A DNA stretch of 25,446 nucleotides, from positions 775-26,220 of the forward strand of contig NZ_DAFZ01000082.1 in NCBI RefSeq assembly GCF_002498065.1, given 5' to 3'. The DNA comes from Methanoculleus sp. UBA208. Lineage in GTDB: Archaea; Halobacteriota; Methanomicrobia; Methanomicrobiales; Methanoculleaceae. Position 1 is the stretch's first letter; each line of letters opens with the position of its first letter. The position numbers and the translations under genes were made by a program. A model generated the notes under the pieces. It was not told where the DNA came from. It saw only the letters and a program-made list of their open reading frames with translations, and ran no database searches. Below are positions 21,448-25,446 of this stretch, in pieces.

Positions 21448-22686
21448 CTACCGCTCCATGGTGCTGACGACCGTGCCGTTCGCGTCGGCGAGCGTGGCGA
21501 GGTCGCCGTCGTTGTTCCAGACCGGGGTCTCCCGGCCCCAGTAGAGGTCGGTCGCGGTGTCGTTGCCCGTCCCGGTGTGGACGGTGACGTCTGCGCCCGC
21601 GTCAAGGGTGAAGATCGGGAAGGTGTAGGTGTTGCGCGTCCCCTCGTCGGTGACCGTCCAGCCGGTGAGGTTGACCGCTGTCTCCTCTGCATTCGTGACG
21701 GTGATCCGCTCGTCCCGGAGGTCGAGATCGGCGATGTATACGCCGGAAGAGGGGGCGGTCGGGGCCGGGGCCGTTGTCGTTGCCCCGGCTGTCACGGTGG
21801 CGGCGGGTGCCCCGCCGGCCGTAACGGTAAGTGCCTGGCCGTCGGTGGCGACGATGACGGTCCCGTCAAGGTCGGTCCGGTAGATGCGCGAACCCGTCGC
21901 CTCGAGGCGTTCGAGCGCCTCCTCGTGGGGGTGGCCGTAGTCGTTCCCCTCACCGACCGGGATGACGCTGATCGCAGGGCTGACCGCAGCCAGGAATTCC
22001 GCCGAGGATGCGTACCGGCTCGCGTGGTGGCCGACCTTCAGGACATCGGCGTCGAGGTCGAGGCCGGCCTCCGCCATGCTCTCCTCTGCCGGATTCCCGG
22101 CATCGCCCGTGAAGAGGTACGAGATGTCCCCGTACGTCATCTTCAGGACGACGGAATCCTCGTTTATGTCGCCGAGCGGCTGCGGGGTCGGGTTTAAGAT
22201 CAGGATCTCGAGGTCGGGATCGAGGGCAATCGCCTGCCCGCGCTCCGCTGCCGTATACGGTATCCCCAGCTCCTCGACCAGAACGAGCAGGTTCTCGTAG
22301 GTCGCGGTAGGGTGCGGCTGCGCGGCATCAACGAACCGGCCGACCGGGTAGGCGGAGACGACGTCGGCAAGGCCGCCGATGTGATCGGAGTGCGCGTGGG
22401 TCGCCACGACCACGTCGAGCCGCTCGACATCCCTCTCCTCGAGGTATGCGATGACGCGCTCTCCCATCCCGCGCTCGCCGGCGTCGATGAGCATGGTCCT
22501 GTCGCGGAACTCGATCAGGATCGAATCGCCCTGCCCGACATCGATGAAGTGGACGACGAGATCACCGGATAGATCGGAGCCGATCTCCGGCTGCCCGGTG
22601 GGGACAGAGCAGCCTGCAATGATGATGCAGGCGATGGTGCATGCACAGAGTGCGATACGGATCAGGTACCCAGATGTGGACGACAT
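21448..22686 (-). CDS. ComEC-like metallo-beta-lactamase-fold lipoprotein with C-terminal lamin-tail domain
   Basis: This 412-residue protein begins with a signal peptide ending in a lipobox, IAGC (Cys26), so it is probably anchored outside the membrane. The metallo-hydrolase domain (about 45-300) has FIDVGQGDSILIEF, LIDAGE, the metal motif THAHSDHIGG, LFTGDAG and LKVGHHASRYASS. It matches the soluble C-terminal domain of ComEC, a likely nuclease, without the ComEC channel. A Thr/Ala/Pro-rich linker leads to a lamin-tail domain (about 318-412; VYIADLDLRDERITVTNAEE, VNLTGWTVTDEG). The frame stays open 60 codons further, but ATG 22686 directly follows GGAGAGG and starts the signal peptide. Extracellular DNA degradation or uptake is a reasonable inference. 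DUF3006 follows after 2 bases. Confidence 0.87.
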   Translation of the reverse strand: MSSTSGYLIRIALCACTIACIIIAGCSVPTGQPEIGSDLSGDLVVHFIDVGQGDSILIEFRDRTMLIDAGERGMGERVIAYLEERDVERLDVVVATHAHSDHIGGLADVVSAYPVGRFVDAAQPHPTATYENLLVLVEELGIPYTAAERGQAIALDPDLEILILNPTPQPLGDINEDSVVLKMTYGDISYLFTGDAGNPAEESMAEAGLDLDADVLKVGHHASRYASSAEFLAAVSPAISVIPVGEGNDYGHPHEEALERLEATGSRIYRTDLDGTVIVATDGQALTVTAGGAPAATVTAGATTTAPAPTAPSSGVYIADLDLRDERITVTNAEETAVNLTGWTVTDEGTRNTYTFPIFTLDAGADVTVHTGTGNDTATDLYWGRETPVWNNDGDLATLADANGTVVSTMER

Positions 22687-22714
22687 GTGCCTCTCCACAG
22701 ATATCGGGCGCCAG

Positions 22715-22722
22715 GATATAAG
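22715..22722 (-). promoter_or_regulatory. TATA box of the metallo-hydrolase/DUF3006 operon
   Basis: On the minus strand CTTATATC is centred about 33 bp before ATG 22686. The region 22687-22881 holds this promoter and, rightward, GGTATAAAC for the regulator; no gene is seen. Confidence 0.5.
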
Positions 22723-22816
22723 TGTGCTGAGGTCGGACAGGAAGATTCCGCGAGCAGCACGCCAGCCGTCCCGGGCAAGCGGGCAGGCGGTCCGATAGAG
22801 TGAAGGAATGCCGGGC

Positions 22817-22825
22817 GGTATAAAC
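22817..22825 (+). promoter_or_regulatory. TATA candidate of the FilR1-like regulator gene
   Basis: GGTATAAAC predicts a start near 22847. That lies downstream of the in-frame ATG at 22834 and so favours ATG 22882 as the true start. Confidence 0.45.
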
Positions 22826-22881
22826 GCGCAGGAATGGAAAGGGTGATATGCGTCGACCGGCACCACTTAACTGTAAGAGCA

Positions 22882-23709
22882 ATGAAAGGAGTATCCCCTC
22901 TCGAGATCTATAACGAGTTCCACGGCGACCTTCAGGCAATCTTCCGGTCGAGGCTGTTGACGCAGGTACTGATTGCCCTCGGCAGCGGGCGCAAATCTCT
23001 CTCAACCCTTCGGGATATCACGGGAAGTTCGTCGCAGGCGCTCATCCCGAAGATCCGGCATCTTGAAGCTCTGCATTACGTCGAATCGGTACGGGGCGAC
23101 TATGCGCTCACCCCGATAGGCAGGCTCGTCGAACCGCGGATTGAGCGGGTGGCGACGCTCATGGGGGTGCTCCAGCGCCACCGGGACTTCTGGATCGAAC
23201 ACGAGATCGAGGGCATACCCCCCGAACTGTTGAACGATCTGGACTGCCTGTACCATACGGAAGTAGTAAAGAACGTTGAAGAGGACATCTTTGTCGTGTA
23301 TGCAACATTTTCAACCATACTCAGGCAAGCATCGTGGATCCATGGCGTATCGTCGATTATGAGCCCGCTCCTTGCAGACGCGATTAAAGAGGCGGTTGAG
23401 GAGGGGAAAACCGCGGAACTCGTCGTCTCCACGGAACTCGCCCAAAGGCTGGCCGACGCACCGTATAGCACTATGCTGGAATCCCTGAAGGGGTATGCCG
23501 ATTTCAAAATATACGCCTCCCCCTCGCCGGTTCGCCTGGGACTGACGGTGACCGACGGATATCTATCGTTAGGCCTGTACAGACGTGATACGGACAGGTA
23601 CGACGCCAGCACGGATCTCGTCGGCACCGACGCGGCGGCGGTCTCCTGGGGCGAGAGGCTCTTCCAGCACTACAAAGCGGACTCCAGGTTACTGGAGATA
23701 CCCCGATAG
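22882..23709 (+). CDS. Winged-helix transcription regulator, FilR1/DUF1724 type
   Basis: From ATG 22882 the product has 275 residues. The first 75 or so form an ArsR-like winged helix: RSRLLTQVLIALGSGRKSLSTLRDITGSSSQALIPKIRHLEAL, then YVESVRGDYALTPIGRLV. The C-terminal part (about 120-275) matches the FilR1 middle domain found in methanogen regulators (EVVKNVEEDIFVVYATFSTI, LVVSTELAQRL, FKIYASPSPVRLGLTVTDGYLSLGLYRRD). Homologues are thought to sense small signals and control methanogenesis or other genes. The frame extends to ATG 22834, but that start precedes the predicted transcription start. A palindrome-containing promoter lies just downstream of this gene, making the next gene a plausible target. 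Confidence 0.86.
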   Translation: MKGVSPLEIYNEFHGDLQAIFRSRLLTQVLIALGSGRKSLSTLRDITGSSSQALIPKIRHLEALHYVESVRGDYALTPIGRLVEPRIERVATLMGVLQRHRDFWIEHEIEGIPPELLNDLDCLYHTEVVKNVEEDIFVVYATFSTILRQASWIHGVSSIMSPLLADAIKEAVEEGKTAELVVSTELAQRLADAPYSTMLESLKGYADFKIYASPSPVRLGLTVTDGYLSLGLYRRDTDRYDASTDLVGTDAAAVSWGERLFQHYKADSRLLEIPR

Positions 23710-23844
23710 TCCCTTTTCCGGATTCCAATTGCCCGGCGCCCGATGGAGGGGCGTGGCATAAACACACCGGTAGCGGCGGGTGCTCCACTCATACCCCCTC
23801 AGTCCTGCCGGAACACTACGTTCGAGCGCAGCGTTTATCGGACT

Positions 23845-23880
23845 GATGAATATTCATCGGCGCAATAAATATTCACCGAT
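23845..23880 (+). promoter_or_regulatory. Promoter/operator of the second UbiA gene (shared motif, copy 1)
   Basis: The block holds a perfect 14-bp palindrome, GATGAATATTCATC (23845-23858), followed by a TATA-like CAATAAAT (23863-23870) about 31 bp before ATG 23898. AATATTCATCGG (23849-23860) is repeated as AATATTCACCGA (23868-23879), so near-identical half-sites flank the TATA box. The segment 23847-23870 recurs with 22 of 24 identical bases at 24946-24969 before another gene. The arrangement looks like a repressor site over a leaderless promoter. Confidence 0.65.
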
Positions 23881-23897
23881 TCTCTGAAAAACACTCC

Positions 23898-24809
23898 ATG
23901 TTCGGATTTGAAAATCGCACCAACCCTATCCAACCAGCCTGTCAGATCGTCATCGATCTCCTCGTTTACAGCTCCCTGTACACCTCTGCCATGATAGCGG
24001 CGATGGTGTACATCTCGTGCTACCTGCAGGCCCTCCCCTTCGATCCGGTTGCCGCGGCAATACTGATGCTTGCCGTGTTTGCCGTCTACAACCTCAACCG
24101 CAAGACCGACGAGGACGAGGACGCCATAAATCACACGGAACGGTATGCTTTCACGAAAAGGTACGGATCCGTCCTCTTCCGTTCCGCGATCTGCGCCTAC
24201 GTCGTCGCCCTCTGCCTCGCCGCTCTTCAGGGGCTCGGCAGCCTGCTCGTCACGACCATCCCCCTGGTCGCCGGGATCGTCTACAGCGTACCGCTCTTCC
24301 CCGCCCGATTCGGGTTTCGGCGATTAAAAGAGGTGCCCGTCATGAAAAGCCTTGTCGTAGCGTTCTCCTGGGCCGTCCCCCCGGCTCTCCTGCCGGTCTG
24401 CCACGCCGCCATTCCGGCGGGTGCCGCCACCGGCATCGTCGGCGTCTTCTTCTTTCAGCAGATCTTCACGAACACTGTGGTCTATGATCTGCGTGACGTA
24501 GAGGGGGACGCCGCATCGGGAGTCAGAACGATCCCGACGATCCTCGGCACCAAAAAAACGCTCCTTCTCCTCACGGGAATGAACGTAAGCATCGGGGCCG
24601 CGCTGGTGCTCGCCGGGGGGTCCCTGCCGGGTTTCTGTTCGGCACTGCTGCTGGCTGCAGGCATGGTCTACGCTCAGGGATACCTCCTGTGCTTCCAGCG
24701 GTTTGGGACGGAGAAACTCTTCTTTGAATTGTTCACGGACGGAGAGTTCATCGTGCTGGCCGTAACTCTTTACCTGCTCACCCTCGCAGTGCCATATCTT
24801 TCGATCTGA
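23898..24809 (+). CDS. UbiA-family prenyltransferase, divergent subgroup
   Basis: This 303-residue membrane protein has about 8-9 helices. The first Asp motif is unusual, YNLNRKTDEDEDAIN (Asp71/73/75), in place of the common N-D-x-x-D. The second is YDLRDVEGD (Asp197/200/204) followed by AASGVRTIPTILG. RRLKEVPVMKSLVVAFSWA (142-160) sits between them. These support a real intramembrane prenyltransferase, but not DGGGP synthase (encoded at 3917-4756). The acceptor is not known; a quinone-like, phenazine-like or carotenoid-type isoprenoid product are possibilities I cannot separate. It is probably leaderless and shares its promoter motif with the small gene at 25003. It ends before a hairpin at 24825. 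Confidence 0.83.
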   Translation: MFGFENRTNPIQPACQIVIDLLVYSSLYTSAMIAAMVYISCYLQALPFDPVAAAILMLAVFAVYNLNRKTDEDEDAINHTERYAFTKRYGSVLFRSAICAYVVALCLAALQGLGSLLVTTIPLVAGIVYSVPLFPARFGFRRLKEVPVMKSLVVAFSWAVPPALLPVCHAAIPAGAATGIVGVFFFQQIFTNTVVYDLRDVEGDAASGVRTIPTILGTKKTLLLLTGMNVSIGAALVLAGGSLPGFCSALLLAAGMVYAQGYLLCFQRFGTEKLFFELFTDGEFIVLAVTLYLLTLAVPYLSI

Positions 24810-24824
24810 TCCAGGGTGCCGTTC

Positions 24825-24839
24825 GCACCGCTCCGGTGC
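24825..24839 (+). terminator. Short hairpin after the second UbiA gene
   Basis: GCACCG-CTC-CGGTGC is a perfect 6-bp stem with a 3-base loop, starting 16 bases after the stop codon. It has no long T-run after it, so termination is a guess from position. Confidence 0.4.
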
Positions 24840-24930
24840 TCTAACCCCCTGTTTCGAGTTCCGGCAGGCAAAGGGCTGCAGAACGCCCTCTATATCGCAG
24901 ACACAGGATACCGACCTCCAGGCCCCTGAG

Positions 24931-24969
24931 ATTTCATCGGTCGGGTGAATCTTCATCGACGCAATAAAT
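24931..24969 (+). promoter_or_regulatory. Promoter/operator of the small four-Cys gene (shared motif, copy 2)
   Basis: GGTGAATCTTCATC (24944-24957) is followed by a TATA-like CAATAAAT (24962-24969), about 37 bp before ATG 25003. 24946-24969 matches 23847-23870 at 22 of 24 bases, while the surrounding DNA is unrelated. An extra TTCATCGG (24933-24940) lies just upstream. The palindrome is imperfect here (one changed base), so binding may be weaker than at copy 1. Confidence 0.6.
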
Positions 24970-25002
24970 GTCTGTCAGCCAGAGAGCATCTAAGGGTACG
25001 AC

Positions 25003-25257
25003 ATGAATCCGCACAACAACATCGATCCGCTGAAGAGTAATACCGGCGCTCAATGTCTCGAAGCGCCCGACCGGGACAGGAATACGGTAAGCGATGCCGC
25101 GGCAGGCGGATTGGCACTGGGAAAAGGGAGACGGCCGCAGCGGTCCGCGTGCGCTTCGTGCATGTATTACGACCCCGCGCGCACCTACTGCTCCTACATC
25201 CACGCCCCCGTGGACATTCTGTTCGTCTGTCCGCAGGTCCTCAATAACCACGAGTGA
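25003..25257 (+). CDS. Small four-Cys protein, probable metal-binding
   Basis: This 84-residue protein has a polar, probably flexible N-terminal half and a C-terminal Cys motif: CASCMYYDPARTYC, then VCPQ (Cys50, 53, 63 and 76; spacing C-x2-C-x9-C-x12-C). The C-x2-C-x-Y-Y-D-P-x4-C form is seen in small archaeal proteins likely to bind zinc or an iron-sulfur cluster, but I know of no assigned function. A single further Cys is at 18. A ribosome site AAGGG lies about 8 bases before the ATG. Codon use matches the neighbours. Its promoter copies that of the divergent UbiA gene, suggesting joint expression. Confidence 0.7.
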   Translation: MNPHNNIDPLKSNTGAQCLEAPDRDRNTVSDAAAGGLALGKGRRPQRSACASCMYYDPARTYCSYIHAPVDILFVCPQVLNNHE

Positions 25258-25333
25258 CCTCCGGACCTATCAATATCGTGTCGGTGGTATTCCCGGGGGC
25301 CTCACCCGGGGCTGCGGGGGTCAGACCGCGGGA

Positions 25334-25356
25334 GGGATCGGAGATCCCCAACGTTT
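25334..25356 (+). terminator. Hairpin plus T-run after the four-Cys gene
   Basis: GGGATC-GGA-GATCCC (25334-25348) is a perfect 6-bp stem, followed within 4 bases by GTTTTT. CCCGGG occurs twice just upstream (25292-25297 and 25305-25310) and can also pair. The hairpin is about 75 bases after the stop, so termination is plausible but unproven. Confidence 0.45.
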
Positions 25357-25385
25357 TTGTACCACTCCCGCCATGGCAGATTGCC

Positions 25386-25446
25386 ATGCCAGGTGCAGAC
25401 TACATCTACCCGAACGTCACGGAAGTAGCCCGGCGAGGCGGGGTTC
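25386..25446 (+). CDS. Possible start of a further gene (truncated by window end)
   Basis: ATG 25386 opens a frame reading MPGADYIYPNVTEVARRGGV, still open at the window end. TTTTTGTA at about 25353-25360 lies about 30 bp upstream and could be a TATA element for a leaderless message. Another frame from ATG 25373 is also open, so the call is weak. ATGGCA-GAT-TGCCAT forms a small dyad at 25373-25387. No family is recognised. Confidence 0.3.
   Translation, partial: MPGADYIYPNVTEVARRGGV

Overview
The window is 25.4 kb of GC-rich archaeal DNA and most likely comes from a methanogen of the Methanomicrobiales, Methanoculleus-like. That placement is inferred from gene content, not from a database match. 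It has two heterodisulfide-reductase-type genes, two ether-lipid genes (a UbiA-family DGGGP synthase and a geranylgeranyl reductase), an archaeal Trm1, an ADP-forming acyl-CoA synthetase, a FilR1/DUF1724-type regulator, and TATA-box promoters often placed so that the transcript would be leaderless. No rRNA, CRISPR array, insertion sequence or phage module is visible. The only mobile-type trace is a decayed VapBC pair.

Layout. 1-3377 (+) is a tight operon with overlapping genes: the end of a gamma-carbonic-anhydrase-like protein, a short HdrA-like flavoprotein, MtnA and a DUF116 metal-binding membrane protein. 3342-4903 (-) holds a bactofilin-like protein, the DGGGP-synthase candidate and tRNA-Arg(CCT). 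4973-7190 has Trm1 converging on a DRG-type GTPase. 7379-9290 has tRNA-Glu(CTC), a Bcr/CflA-type MFS exporter, a VapB antitoxin and a truncated VapC. 9487-13139 has the acyl-CoA synthetase converging on a cellulose-synthase-like glycosyltransferase, whose 5' leader can fold into nested stems. 13522-16017 has Fe/Mn superoxide dismutase, a candidate 56-codon Cys-rich gene, and an HdrD-like (HdrC+HdrB) protein broken into two frames. 16283-19326 has an orphan PAS-GAF histidine kinase converging on a MATE exporter. 19712-22686 (-) has a stand-alone ATP-cone protein, a geranylgeranyl reductase, DUF3006 and a ComEC-like metallo-hydrolase lipoprotein with a lamin-tail domain. 22882-25257 (+) has a FilR1-like regulator, a second and divergent UbiA-family protein, and a small four-Cys protein. 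The last 61 bases may begin another gene.

Most notable observations. (1) The divergent UbiA gene and the small four-Cys gene share a 24-bp promoter/operator block with 22 identities, placed alike relative to the start codons and just downstream of a regulator gene; together they look like a small undescribed regulon. (2) The HdrD-like gene is split exactly where loss of one G in a G-run would break an otherwise complete double-CCG protein. (3) A possible Cys-rich small protein overlaps the start of that gene inside a hairpin-rich leader. (4) The glycosyltransferase leader has nested 9-bp and 7-bp stems, like a cis-regulatory RNA. (5) A minimal HdrA without HdrB or HdrC neighbours is locked into an operon with MtnA and DUF116.
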